A DNA stretch of 64,000 nt, from positions 558,001 through 622,000 of the forward strand of contig NZ_CP044127.1 in the NCBI RefSeq assembly GCF_016864575.1. The letters are read 5' to 3'. Positions 1 through 8,319 of this stretch are shown piece after piece. The stretch comes from Rhizobium sp. BG4 (GTDB lineage: Bacteria; Pseudomonadota; Alphaproteobacteria; Rhizobiales; Rhizobiaceae). Position numbers and translations under genes: made by a program. A model generated the notes under the pieces. It made no database searches. It saw only the letters and a program-made list of their open reading frames with translations, and was not told where the DNA came from. Every line of letters begins with the position of its first letter. The first letter of the stretch is position 1.

Positions 1-520
1 CAGGAAATGGCGGATGCGACGGAATCATCCGCCACTGGGGGGCGGCGGTGGAGCCGGCGAGGCGTGTCCCTGTTCGACGTTAAGCTCCTCTATGAGAACG
101 GAGGGCTCACCGACGAGCTCTTCCGCACATTCTTTGTCCTGTTGCCAGCTCTCTCCGCCCGGCGCACGAACTGCTCCGGCCGTCACTCAGCAGTCTCGAT
201 AAGACCTGCGCCCGCGAATTCGTCGGCATGAAAACCATACCCTTCACTCCCGACGATCTCATCGAAACGAAGGATTGCCTGATCGCTGATGTCGGCGCCC
301 GCCTCGTCGCGACTGCCCAACGATTCCTGACGACGTTACATGACGGCGATCCGGACATTGAAGCCATCGCCTTGCGATAGGCGGCAGAACGTCCCGCTGT
401 GCGCTGGAAGCTGCTGAACCTGAAGAAGCTCGGTTCCGAAACCTTGACACGCACAAGGCGCAATGGGAAGAGCTCGGTAAGCTCCTTACCCTGAAGAAGA
501 AGGAGAAACAGATGCCGACA
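1..520 (+). pseudogene. Remnant of an AbiEii-family nucleotidyltransferase toxin (C-terminal half)
   Basis: The translation can be followed through several frames. Frame 1 gives LFDVKLLYENGGLTDELFR. A shift near 140-150 leads to a frame reading RPAHELLRP, REFVGMKTIPFT and LHDGDPDIEAIALR. A stop follows at 378-380, then AERPAVRWKLLNLKKL in the same frame, and a last shift before DTHKAQWEEL. The same blocks in the same order occur in the AbiEii copy at 40710-41576 (LFDIRRLLANEGISDELRR, NRPMGEVLAP, AGMTEEPVTLEAL, LPAVRWKVDNLAKL). The N-terminal catalytic half lies outside the window or is lost. AbiEii proteins are toxins of type IV toxin-antitoxin systems. With at least two frameshifts and a stop this copy cannot be functional. 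Confidence 0.75.
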
Positions 521-830
521 ATGGAGCCTTCGACAAAGCAGCGGCGCAGGGCAGAGGCCGCGACCTGCTTCGTTTCGACGGGGTGCTCGGCGGCGGAAGC
601 GCTGCTGGCGCGCCCGCGCGCCGTACCGCAAGGTTTTATAGCGGCTTGCCATTGTCGGAAAGCCGTTCAGCGACAAGCGGAACACCACCGCGCTGCAGGC
701 GGCAGAAGACTGGCGGCGCCGGCATCCGGCCCGGGTGTCTGCGCTCTCGTCTCAATCGCGTGAACGCCGGAACAAACTGGATTCCGCAAGGTTTATCCGC
801 GGCGGGCAAGGCCCCGCTCAGGTGAGGACC
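521..830. other. No confident gene
   Basis: GC-rich stretch with short open frames that match nothing I recognise. It sits between the decayed toxin and the DUF2231 gene. The last bases carry the purine-rich ribosome site (GGTGAGG) for the gene at 831. Confidence 0.5.
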
Positions 831-1274
831 ATGACATATTCAACTTCAGGAATTCCAATTCAGCGCTACAGCGCGTCGCTGCGCGCCATCCCACTGCATT
901 TCGCCGCCGCGTGTTTCACCGGCGCTTTGATCACAGACATCGCCTATTCGCAGACAGCGGAGATGACTTGGGCGAATTTCTCGGCCTGGCTGCTGACGGC
1001 CGGTTTGCTGCTTGGCGGGCTAGCTCTGCTTGCGGGCCTTGTCGATCTCGCACGCGGCCGTTTCCGCCTTGCGGGTGGGGCGGCGTTGCTTTACGTGCTC
1101 GGCAACATTGCCGTATTCGTCGTCTCGCTCTTCAACGCCTTCGTCCATAGCCGCGACGCCTGGACCTCCGTTGTTCCGACAGGCCTGGCGCTGTCGGTGA
1201 TCGCCTTCGTGCTGATGATCGTCGTCGCCGTCTGTGGATCGATCACAGAACGGCGCATAGCGGGAGGATATTGA
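831..1274 (+). CDS. DUF2231-type integral membrane protein
   Basis: 147-residue protein with four hydrophobic segments: about residues 16-35, 42-64, 74-97 and 112-137. Polar loops include the short LVDLARGRF connection. Size and layout fit the DUF2231 membrane family. I chose the ATG at 831 because AGGTGAGG lies just upstream, whereas an in-frame start about 96 bases earlier has a weaker context. It ends one base before the start of the PQQ-type sugar dehydrogenase lipoprotein gene, so the two are almost certainly one transcript. The membrane protein may accompany the periplasmic dehydrogenase, for example in passing electrons, but that link is inference from position. Confidence 0.75.
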   Translation: MTYSTSGIPIQRYSASLRAIPLHFAAACFTGALITDIAYSQTAEMTWANFSAWLLTAGLLLGGLALLAGLVDLARGRFRLAGGAALLYVLGNIAVFVVSLFNAFVHSRDAWTSVVPTGLALSVIAFVLMIVVAVCGSITERRIAGGY

Positions 1275-1275
1275 G

Positions 1276-1890
1276 ATGACCATGCACTCCGTTGCGCGCC
1301 ACGCGATTCCCGCTGCGGTCCTGCTTGCCTCCACCGCACTGCTCCTTGCCGGATGCAGCGGCGACGAGCCTGATCCTGGCAGCGAAATTGGCCCCAATCC
1401 GAAGTTGCCGGAGCAATCGCAATATCTCATCCCGCCGATGCATGTGGCAAAGGTCGTCGGCTGGAAGGATGGCGAGACGCCGAAGGTCGCAAGCGGGCTG
1501 AAGATCCAGGCGCTCGCTTCCGGCCTCAAGCATCCCCGCTCGGTCTATACGCTCCCGAACGGCGATATCCTAGCCGTCGAATCTGTCGCACCGCCGGAGG
1601 CATCCGCCAAGCGCCCCAAAGACCTCATTATGGGCTTCGTCCAGTCATTCGCGACGGGGGGAAGCGGTGGTGGAAACGAGGCGAGCAACCGCATCACGCT
1701 CCTGAGGGACGCCGATGGCGACGGTGTCGCCGAGGTTCATGACGTTTTCCTCGATCACCTCAACTCGCCTTTCGGCGTCGTCCTTGTCGGCAATGATCTC
1801 TACGTCGCCAACACGGATGCGATCGTGCGCTATCCCTATGTACCCGGCGAAACCAAGATCAACGTTTTGCGGTGCACCGCAAAACGTTGA
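1276..1890 (+). pseudogene. PQQ-dependent sugar (sorbosone-type) dehydrogenase lipoprotein, 5' part, split by RIT insertion
   Basis: The first 194 codons (to 1857) are native. They encode a lipoprotein signal with lipobox LLAGC (Cys27), then the start of a soluble glucose/sorbosone dehydrogenase beta-propeller with GLKHPRSVYTLPNGDILAVE and a calcium-loop-like DADGDGV. After KI the frame enters the inserted element and stops at 1888-1890. The 3' part resumes at 6865 in the same frame. Removing 5,007 bp restores a 446-residue protein reading GETKINDPGIVLTELPGG across the joint, a normal family length. GGGAGG at 1262-1267 supports the start. Family members oxidise aldoses or similar sugars in the periplasm using PQQ. 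This copy should be inactive while the element is present. Confidence 0.85.
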
Positions 1891-1891
1891 T
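1858..1891. repeat. Perfect 34 bp palindrome at the left RIT junction (candidate recombination site)
   Basis: ATCAACG (1858-1864) is followed by TTTT, the self-complementary core GCGGTGCACCGC, AAAA, and then CGTTGAT (1885-1891). All 17 pairs match. The left arm is the target sequence that also occurs at the right junction (6865-6871). The right arm is the first 7 bp of the 793 bp inverted repeat. The 20 bp between the arms (1865-1884) is found only at this end of the element. This is what single-arm recombination of a symmetric circular attachment site would leave behind. Confidence 0.85.
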
Positions 1892-2677
1892 TATGCTGAG
1901 AGTGTGATTATGCGGAGTGCCTGTCGCTGAAGGCTGGATTTGGCGGCGGTTGCGGCGATTTCGTCTCCGCATAATTCCGCTGGTGTGGAGGGGCGCCCCG
2001 CCGTGAAGCGGAGCGCCGATCGGCTGGTCAGCGCGACCAGATGAGCTTGTGCTCGCCCTTGTCGCCCTGGACCAGGGAGGCGTAGACCGGCGCCGTGAAG
2101 GACGGATCGTCGAGCTTGAGCGAGAGGTATTCGGCGCCGGTTTCGCGGGCGGTGCGGGTCCAACCTGCGCCGAACTCGACACCCCCTGCGGTGACGCGGA
2201 AGTCCGGGGCGCGGTCGTTGTCGCGGTCGCAGGGCTTGATGGTGGCCTTGACGTTGAGGGTGAGGGTCTTGATGGTGCCTGCGTAGGTGCCGTTTTCGTC
2301 GCGGGTGAAGGTGCCGATCTGAGCCATTGTCGTATCTCCTGAGGTTGTCCGAAGCCACCCGATGCGGCCTCGATGGCGGTCGAGAGGCGACGGATTGGAC
2401 GGAATGCATCTGCAGGACCGCAGCGTGAGCGTAGGACGGCGGCAGCCGAGCTTGTTGGCTCGCGAGGAATGGCCGCTTGCGGTCAGGGGAAGAAGGTCGG
2501 CGGAGCCGTTGCAGGCCAAGGCCGGTCCGGTGCCAGACCAGCCCAAAAGAGAGGCCGTATTGGGGGCTTTGCGCCGTCAGCAGAGAACGACGCGAATGAT
2601 CGGTTGTCGCCTCATCGGCATGATCAACGGCGCCGCCGGCGCCATCACCTCTCCCGTCGTCGCCGTCGGCACCATCT
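1885..2677. repeat. Left 793 bp inverted arm of the RIT element
   Basis: Runs from CGTTGATTATGCTGAGAG to GTCGGCACCATCT. It matches the reverse complement of 6079-6871 wherever I compared it directly, and frames read through both arms give identical peptides. It contains one DUF736 gene (minus strand). Homology ends abruptly at 2677/6079. Arms this long and this alike suggest recent duplication or ongoing correction between arms. Confidence 0.88.
2028..2327 (-). CDS. DUF736 family protein (left arm copy)
   Basis: 99-residue protein beginning MAQIGTFTRDENGTYAGTI and ending KGEHKLIWSR. The opening motif and size are typical of DUF736, a small protein family common on rhizobial plasmids. I chose the ATG at 2327 because AGGAGA lies seven bases upstream and family members begin with MA(Q/T)IG; a longer frame opens at 2546. 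The gene reads outwards, away from the recombinase genes. An identical copy lies in the right arm. The molecular function of DUF736 is not established, and I infer only that it is cargo or an accessory factor of the element. Confidence 0.85.
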   Translation of the reverse strand: MAQIGTFTRDENGTYAGTIKTLTLNVKATIKPCDRDNDRAPDFRVTAGGVEFGAGWTRTARETGAEYLSLKLDDPSFTAPVYASLVQGDKGEHKLIWSR

Positions 2678-2837
2678 CCATCTGATCCGAGAAAAAAGCG
2701 CTGCTCTGTCCCTTTGCTCGCAAACGCAAGGGTGAGGCCGGAAAAGCTGTCCGCCGACGCTGGAATGGCTTGGAAACCTTCGATTTGTTCGACGCGCCGG
2801 ACTCTTCCGGCACCAACGATCAAATCGAGGAAGCAGA

Positions 2838-4046
2838 ATGACAAAGCGAAAGTACAGACATCGCCGCAGTGTCGATGTTCGGATCACTTGGCTGCAACCA
2901 CATGTCAACGGATTCAAGCACTGGCTTGGCCAGCGGAATTATTCGGGCGCAACAATCGTGGAGGTGGTGCGCCTACTGGCACTGTGGGGTGATTGGGTGC
3001 GTGCCGCCGGCTTCGGTGTCGAAACACTCGCCGAGGGTCTGAACGCATCGGCATCGGTGTTCAAAGGCAGCAAGACCGCCCGTGCGCCACAGGGTGCTGC
3101 CGCACTGTTCGTCACGTATCTGCGCGAGTGCAACATTCTGCTGCAGGAGCAGGCTCCGTCACTGGAGGAGACGTGGCCGGCCCTGGCCGCCTTTAGTCGC
3201 TGGATGCGGGAACAACGCGGCATCAAGGACTCGACGCTCAACCTGTACCAGCCGGTATTGGCCGATTTACTGATATCGCTTGGATCAGATCCCGCGGCTT
3301 ATACGGCCGAGGCGATCCGCAACTTCGTGCTTGTTCGAGCGAGGCCGCACGGCCGTTCGCGGGCGCGATGCATCGCCGTCGCCACGCGCATGTACCTCAA
3401 ATATCTCGTCGCGATGGGGCATTGCCCGGCGGGGCGGGAACACGCGGTCCCGAGCTTTGCGAACTGGCAACTGGCGACGACACCGCGCTTTCTTGGTCAA
3501 AGTGATATCGACCGCCTCCTTGCCAACTGTGAGGGCGAAAGCCGCTTGCGCGACCGCGCTGTCATGTTGCTTCTGGCTCGGTTGGGCCTCAGGGCGAGCG
3601 AAGTTGCCAATATCACTTTTGGTCAAATCGATTGGAAGAATGGTCGGATAACGCTGATCGGAAAGGTCCGGCGCGAGGAATGGCTCCCGCTGCCTCAGGA
3701 CGTCGGCGATGCCATATTAGCCTATATCGAAAGGGCAAGGCCGCACATTGCAAGGACGCGTGTGTTCCTGACGGATATCGCGCCGATCAGACCGCTAAGC
3801 CGCATTGCCGTAAAGTGCATCGTGCGTCGCGCGCTCGACAGAGCCGGAATTAAAAGCATCCACCGTGGCGCGCATGTGCTTCGGCACTCAGCGGCGACCG
3901 CGATGCTGCGGAGCGGCGCAAGCCTTGCCGGCGTCGGAGCTGTATTGCGTCACCGTTCTCCATCGACGACCGCGCTCTACGCCAAAGTAGACATTGGCCT
4001 CTTGTCCGAGATCGCGCAGCCATGGGGCGGGAGGTTGCCATGCTGA
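2838..4046 (+). CDS. ritA: RIT tyrosine recombinase, first of trio
   Basis: 402-residue tyrosine recombinase. An N-terminal SAM-like core-binding region covers about residues 15-190, with the catalytic domain after it. Catalytic signatures are visible: the first arginine in RLGLRASEVANI, the HxLRH box in HVLRHSAATAM, and the nucleophile tyrosine in STTALYAKVD. GAGGAAG lies eight bases before the ATG. The 3' end overlaps the next gene as ATGCTGA, so translation is probably coupled. The gene is first in the trio, 160 bp inside the left arm. The gap at 2678-2837 must hold the promoter unless transcription enters from the arm. Members of such trios act together on the element's ends; individual roles are not settled. 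Confidence 0.9.
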   Translation: MTKRKYRHRRSVDVRITWLQPHVNGFKHWLGQRNYSGATIVEVVRLLALWGDWVRAAGFGVETLAEGLNASASVFKGSKTARAPQGAAALFVTYLRECNILLQEQAPSLEETWPALAAFSRWMREQRGIKDSTLNLYQPVLADLLISLGSDPAAYTAEAIRNFVLVRARPHGRSRARCIAVATRMYLKYLVAMGHCPAGREHAVPSFANWQLATTPRFLGQSDIDRLLANCEGESRLRDRAVMLLLARLGLRASEVANITFGQIDWKNGRITLIGKVRREEWLPLPQDVGDAILAYIERARPHIARTRVFLTDIAPIRPLSRIAVKCIVRRALDRAGIKSIHRGAHVLRHSAATAMLRSGASLAGVGAVLRHRSPSTTALYAKVDIGLLSEIAQPWGGRLPC

Positions 4047-4957
4047 GCGCCGACGTCACCCGCTACATCAGTTTACGCCGCGCGCTGGGCTACAAACTTG
4101 CCCGGGTGGACCGGTATCTCCTGGCGTTCGCGCGCTTTGCAGCGGAACGCAACGAGAGCCACATTCGCACGGCAACCGCTCTTTCTTGGTTGCCGGTGGC
4201 AGCCAAGAGCCCAAACGCCATGTCGCATCGGCTGACGGCCCTGATCGCCTTTGCCCGCTTCATGCAGGCGGAAGATCCTCGTCACGAGATACCGCCCGCA
4301 GATATCAAGCGGTCCACCAATCGACCTGTTCCCTACATCTACAGCGCGGAGGAGATCGCCCGTATTCTCGTTGTGGCCGGCAATCTGAGGCGCCAGCAGC
4401 CCAATCCACTGCGTCGCGAGCTCTATGTCATGCTTTTTGGGCTGATCGCAGCGACTGGACTGCGCATCTCCGAAGCTCTCGCGCTCAAGCTCGACGACAT
4501 CCTGCCAGACGGCGTGTTACACATTCGCGAAACCAAGTTCCGCAAGAGCCGGCTGGTACCGCTGCACGCCACCGTCATGGAAGCGCTCCAACGCTATCTT
4601 CAAGCTCGGCGTCAACACGCCGGCGAGAGCGATTGGCTCTTCCCATCTGTCCAGCACCGACGGCTCTACCCGACTACGGTGAACTATACGTTCCGGTGCA
4701 TCTTACGACGGGCAGGCATCGCGCCGGCGCGAAGTCAGCAGCCACGCATCCACGACCTTCGACATACCTTCGCAACCCGCGTCCTGGAACAATGCGGCGC
4801 CGATCGCGGCGAAGTTGCCCGGCACTTCGTCGCTCTGTCGACCTACCTTGGCCATGTCAGTATCCACAATACGTACTGGTATCTCGAGGCGACGCCGGAC
4901 ATGATGACCGACATCGCCGCCGCGGCAGAAACTCTGGTCGGGGAGGACGGCTTATGA
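4040..4957 (+). CDS. ritB: RIT tyrosine recombinase, second of trio
   Basis: 305-residue tyrosine recombinase. The first catalytic arginine is in AATGLRISEALAL, the second box is HDLRHTFATRV, and the C-terminal block is YLGHVSIHNTYWYLE with the tyrosine nucleophile. A start six codons upstream (4022) is possible. I prefer 4040 because GGGAGG precedes it by seven bases and it forms the ATGCTGA overlap with the first recombinase. Its stop overlaps the third gene as ATGA. This is the shortest of the three. Overlapping starts and stops through all three genes imply fixed, coupled expression. Confidence 0.9.
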   Translation: MLSADVTRYISLRRALGYKLARVDRYLLAFARFAAERNESHIRTATALSWLPVAAKSPNAMSHRLTALIAFARFMQAEDPRHEIPPADIKRSTNRPVPYIYSAEEIARILVVAGNLRRQQPNPLRRELYVMLFGLIAATGLRISEALALKLDDILPDGVLHIRETKFRKSRLVPLHATVMEALQRYLQARRQHAGESDWLFPSVQHRRLYPTTVNYTFRCILRRAGIAPARSQQPRIHDLRHTFATRVLEQCGADRGEVARHFVALSTYLGHVSIHNTYWYLEATPDMMTDIAAAAETLVGEDGL

Positions 4958-5943
4958 CGGAGCTCGCCCCTCTCATCACTGGCTTCCTGCGAGATTATAT
5001 GCCGCGACAGCGAGGTTACAGCCCGCAAAGCTGCGAGACATACGCGTTCAGCTTCAAGCTGCTGTTCAACTTCACAGCCAAACGGCTCGGCACGCGTCCG
5101 TCTCTGCTCGCCATCGAAGACCTGGACGCATCGATGATCGTGGCCTTCCTGGAGCACATTGAGCAGGATCGTGGCAATAGCGCGTCCACCCGTAATATGC
5201 GGCTTGCCGCCATCAAGGCGTTCATGCGCTATCTCGAGCACAAGGTTCCCTCCGCGCTTCAGCAGATCGGCCGGGTCCATGCGATTCCGACCAAGCGCCA
5301 TGACCAGAAGCTCATCCGTCATCTGACGATGGACGAAATCCGCGCGATCTTAAACGCGCCCGATCTGGCGACGAGATCTGGCATCCGTGATCGGGCAATG
5401 ATGCATCTCTGCTTCGCCGGAGGCTTGCGGGTCTCCGAACTGGTCGGCCTTCAGACAGAGAACCTTTCGCTTCAGAACGGTGCGAGCGTGAAGGTCATGG
5501 GAAAGGGCCGCAAGGAACGTTGCCTGCCGCTCTGGAAGGAAACTGCGCGGGACCTTCGTGCGTGGCTGAGTGTTCGTGGCGCAGTCCGCGTACCGGAGCT
5601 CTTCGTCAATGCTCAGGGCGACCCGATGACCCGCGCCGGCTTCGAGTATGTGCTCGACAAACATGTCGGCAAGGCAGCCGAGAGCTACGCATCGCTTCGC
5701 GGCCGTCGCGTCTCACCACATCAGCTTCGCCATGGCTGCGCAGTTGTGATGCTGCAGGCAACCCGCGACATCCGCAAGGTCGCCCTATGGCTCGGCCACG
5801 CCGATATCCGCACGACCGAGGTCTACCTCCGCATCGACCCATCCGAGAAGTTGGAAGCGGTCGAGGCGGTAATTCCACCTGAGCTGAGGCGTGGCCGGTT
5901 CAAGGCACCGGATGCCCTGATCGCATCATTGCTCTCGGACTAG
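4954..5943 (+). CDS. ritC: RIT tyrosine recombinase, third of trio
   Basis: 329-residue tyrosine recombinase beginning MTELAPLITGFLRDYMPRQ. Signatures are FAGGLRVSELVGL (first arginine), SPHQLRHGCAVVM (HxLRH box), and WLGHADIRTTEVYLRI with the nucleophile tyrosine. The open frame extends about 960 bases upstream, but that part is a shadow of the second recombinase. The ATGA overlap at 4954 marks the real start. The gene stops 135 bp before the right arm. The active-site residues expected of the family are present in all three recombinases, so the element appears competent for recombination. Confidence 0.9.
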   Translation: MTELAPLITGFLRDYMPRQRGYSPQSCETYAFSFKLLFNFTAKRLGTRPSLLAIEDLDASMIVAFLEHIEQDRGNSASTRNMRLAAIKAFMRYLEHKVPSALQQIGRVHAIPTKRHDQKLIRHLTMDEIRAILNAPDLATRSGIRDRAMMHLCFAGGLRVSELVGLQTENLSLQNGASVKVMGKGRKERCLPLWKETARDLRAWLSVRGAVRVPELFVNAQGDPMTRAGFEYVLDKHVGKAAESYASLRGRRVSPHQLRHGCAVVMLQATRDIRKVALWLGHADIRTTEVYLRIDPSEKLEAVEAVIPPELRRGRFKAPDALIASLLSD

Positions 5944-6428
5944 AAGGTATCCGCGGGTTCCGAACGGGTGCACTCTTGAGCGGAGTTCTACACCGCTACG
6001 GTCTGTTCCGGTTCATCTGATATCGCGCTCGACATAGCCGGTGTGCCTTGTCGGGCGCGGCTAGCGTGGTGGATTGGAAGATGGTGCCGACGGCGACGAC
6101 GGGAGAGGTGATGGCGCCGGCGGCGCCGTTGATCATGCCGATGAGGCGACAACCGATCATTCGCGTCGTTCTCTGCTGACGGCGCAAAGCCCCCAATACG
6201 GCCTCTCTTTTGGGCTGGTCTGGCACCGGACCGGCCTTGGCCTGCAACGGCTCCGCCGACCTTCTTCCCCTGACCGCAAGCGGCCATTCCTCGCGAGCCA
6301 ACAAGCTCGGCTGCCGCCGTCCTACGCTCACGCTGCGGTCCTGCAGATGCATTCCGTCCAATCCGTCGCCTCTCGACCGCCATCGAGGCCGCATCGGGTG
6401 GCTTCGGACAACCTCAGGAGATACGACA

Positions 6429-6728
6429 ATGGCTCAGATCGGCACCTTCACCCGCGACGAAAACGGCACCTACGCAGGCACCATCAAGACCCTCACCCTC
6501 AACGTCAAGGCCACCATCAAGCCCTGCGACCGCGACAACGACCGCGCCCCGGACTTCCGCGTCACCGCAGGGGGTGTCGAGTTCGGCGCAGGTTGGACCC
6601 GCACCGCCCGCGAAACCGGCGCCGAATACCTCTCGCTCAAGCTCGACGATCCGTCCTTCACGGCGCCGGTCTACGCCTCCCTGGTCCAGGGCGACAAGGG
6701 CGAGCACAAGCTCATCTGGTCGCGCTGA
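6429..6728 (+). CDS. DUF736 family protein (right arm copy)
   Basis: Its 99-residue product is identical to that of the left-arm copy, with the same upstream CAGGAGATACGACA ribosome site. It reads outwards towards the right end of the element. Having two identical genes in opposite arms doubles the dose and provides homology for recombination. Inversion between the arms would flip the recombinase trio without changing either DUF736 gene. The family function is not established. Confidence 0.85.
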   Translation: MAQIGTFTRDENGTYAGTIKTLTLNVKATIKPCDRDNDRAPDFRVTAGGVEFGAGWTRTARETGAEYLSLKLDDPSFTAPVYASLVQGDKGEHKLIWSR

Positions 6729-6864
6729 CCAGCCGATCGGCGCTCCGCTTCACGGCGGGGCGCCCCTCCACACCAGCGGAATTATGCGGAGACGAAATCG
6801 CCGCAACCGCCGCCAAATCCAGCCTTCAGCGACAGGCACTCCGCATAATCACACTCTCAGCATA

Positions 6865-6871
6865 ATCAACG
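6865..6871. repeat. Right copy of the 7 bp junction sequence ATCAACG
   Basis: Matches 1858-1864 at the left junction. One copy belongs to the uninterrupted dehydrogenase gene (codons Ile-Asn plus the G of the following Asp codon). The second is either a target-site duplication or the crossover sequence carried by the element, as tyrosine recombinases use. Confidence 0.8.
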
Positions 6872-7623
6872 ATCCCGGCATAGTTCTGACCGAACTGCCC
6901 GGCGGGCCGATCGACCATCACTGGACGAAGAGCCTGACGGCCAACGAGGACGGTTCTCTGCTCTATGTCGGGGTCGGCTCGAACAGCAATATCACCGAGA
7001 ATGGCATTCAGGCCGAAAAGGATCGCGCTGCGATCTGGGAAGTGGACCGGCAGACCGGCCGCCATCGCATCTATGCAAGTGGCCTGCGTAATCCGAACGG
7101 GCTGAGCATCGAGCCGCAGACCAAGGCCTTGTGGACGGTGGTCAACGAGCGAGACGAACTCGGGCCGAATCTGGTGCCGGACTATATGACCTCGGTGAAG
7201 GACGGCGCGTTCTACGGATGGCCCTACAGCTACTACGGCCAGAATGTCGATCCGCGCGTCATGCCGCAGCGGCCGGATATGGTTGCCAAGGCGATCGCGC
7301 CCGATTATGCGCTGAGCTCGCATGTGGCGCCGCTCGGTATGGCTTTCAGCAAGGGTACCAGCCTGCCGCAGGACTATGCCAGCGGCGCCTTCGTCGGTGA
7401 GCATGGAAGCTGGAACCGCAACGCCTTCAACGGCTACAAGGTGGTCTTCGTGCCCTTCAATGGCGGCAAGCCTGACGGTTCGCCCAAGGATGTGGTGACT
7501 GGTTTCCTCGATGACCAAGAGCAGGCCCGCGGCCGCCCGGTTGGCGTGGCACTCGATAAATCGGGGGCGCTGCTGGTTGCCGATGATGTCGGCAATACCG
7601 TCTGGCGCGTTTCCGCGCAATAG
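6872..7623 (+). pseudogene. PQQ-dependent sugar dehydrogenase, 3' part after RIT insertion
   Basis: Encodes the C-terminal 250 residues of the split dehydrogenase. Landmarks are LPGGPIDHHWTKSLTA, LLYVGVGSNSNITENG, ASGLRNPNGLSIEP, GAFYGWPYSYYGQN, VGEHGSWNRN and GVALDKSGALLVADDVGNTVWRV. These are characteristic of the soluble glucose/sorbosone dehydrogenase fold, including the histidine- and arginine-bearing blocks around the PQQ site. No internal damage is visible. An artefactual 349-codon frame starting inside the right arm (6574) runs into it. The fragment lacks the signal peptide and first propeller blades, so activity is unlikely unless the element leaves. Confidence 0.85.
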
Positions 7624-7631
7624 CAGTCTTC

Positions 7632-7653
7632 AGCCGGGCTTTGCCGCCCGGCT
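7632..7653 (+). terminator. Possible terminator of the dehydrogenase operon
   Basis: AGCCGGGC and GCCCGGCT pair perfectly over 8 bp around a 6-base loop, starting 8 bases after the stop codon. No U-run follows, so termination may be weak or factor-dependent. Confidence 0.5.
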
Positions 7654-8148
7654 GCATCAGCTTCAATTGGTGTTTATGGCATCGAGATCGGCAATCAGGC
7701 CAGGGCCGGATGGGTGACTGGTAAGTTGTCTCGATGCGCGGCCCGCGCCATTTCCTGGCTGGTTCATCTGCTATCGGCAACAACGGCAGGTGGCACCGGC
7801 TCTTCGAGCATTTATCGATGCGGTCCGGGAAGGAGCGGCGATGGGGCGGACAGAGTTGGAGATTTGGACGCTGCCGGCTGAACAGACAACTACACAATCA
7901 GTGCGGTTCGAGCCATCTCAGATGCCACCGAAAGCGCCCATGAACTGCGCCGCTATCCGATCACCAAATGCCACGCGGAAAGCCACATCAGCGCTGAAAG
8001 CTCGAATGAAACAATGATGGCTGCAGCAGCGTCGCTTATGCTCATGTCGATCCCTCCGCAGCGTCCTCCAACGCCATGGAAAAAGCTTAGTACACAATCA
8101 GTTTGATGCAATGGAACTGCCGTTGCGTAAAAGTAAATTTTCCACGGT
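7654..8148. other. No confident gene
   Basis: Only short open frames without ribosome sites or recognisable motifs on either strand. Confidence 0.5.
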
Positions 8149-8319
8149 TCAAGACGTCGCGGCGGTCCTGGCTCCCTGCTCTTCGGCAACGTTGTTATTT
8201 GCAGTTACCCTACTTTCTTCTCGCCGCTTGCTCAGGACGTGTTTAATCACCATCGCGCCCACGACCGCGAAGATGGCCGCTTGAAGAACAAGATATACCG
8301 TCAGAACCCACCAAAGCAT
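8149..8319 (-). CDS. Small single-span membrane protein
   Basis: 56-residue protein with one clear transmembrane helix (about residues 2-25, MLWWVLTVYLVLQAAIFAVV), then a basic stretch KHVLSKRREE and a polar tail. I chose the ATG at 8319 over the open frame start at 8400 because GGAG lies nine bases upstream and the helix then begins at the N-terminus. The charge pattern suggests an outside-N, inside-C orientation. No known family recognised. It stands alone among other tiny membrane-protein genes. Confidence 0.45.
   Translation of the reverse strand: MLWWVLTVYLVLQAAIFAVVGAMVIKHVLSKRREESRVTANNNVAEEQGARTAATS

Larger units (their letters stand above)
1865..6871 (+). mobile_element. Recombinase-in-trio (RIT) element with long inverted arms
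   Basis: The 5,007 bp unit is built as a 20 bp palindromic core (1865-1884), a 793 bp arm (1885-2677), a 3,401 bp unique centre (2678-6078) and an inverted 793 bp arm (6079-6871). The centre carries three overlapping tyrosine-recombinase genes, all on the plus strand, the defining trait of RIT elements. The heptamer ATCAACG occurs at both junctions (1858-1864 and 6865-6871), either as a target duplication or as a crossover core. The element splits a sugar dehydrogenase gene, and its exact removal restores the frame. Each arm carries a DUF736 gene pointing outwards. Arm-borne cargo is not something I know from described RIT elements. All genes look intact, so the insertion seems young. Confidence 0.9.
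6079..6871. repeat. Right 793 bp inverted arm of the RIT element
   Basis: Reverse complement of 1885-2677. It ends with CTCAGCATAATCAACG directly against the resumed dehydrogenase gene. Unlike the left end, it has no 20 bp core beyond its terminal heptamer. It carries the second DUF736 gene. Confidence 0.88.

Noticed and set aside
3994..5943. 649-codon frame over the second and third recombinases
   Set aside because: The upstream 320 codons are a shadow of the second recombinase. The ATGA overlap at 4954 marks the start of the third.
6574..7623. 349-codon frame running from the RIT arm into the dehydrogenase
   Set aside because: The first 95 or so codons are an out-of-frame shadow of the DUF736 gene and arm DNA. 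Only the part from 6865 is native dehydrogenase.
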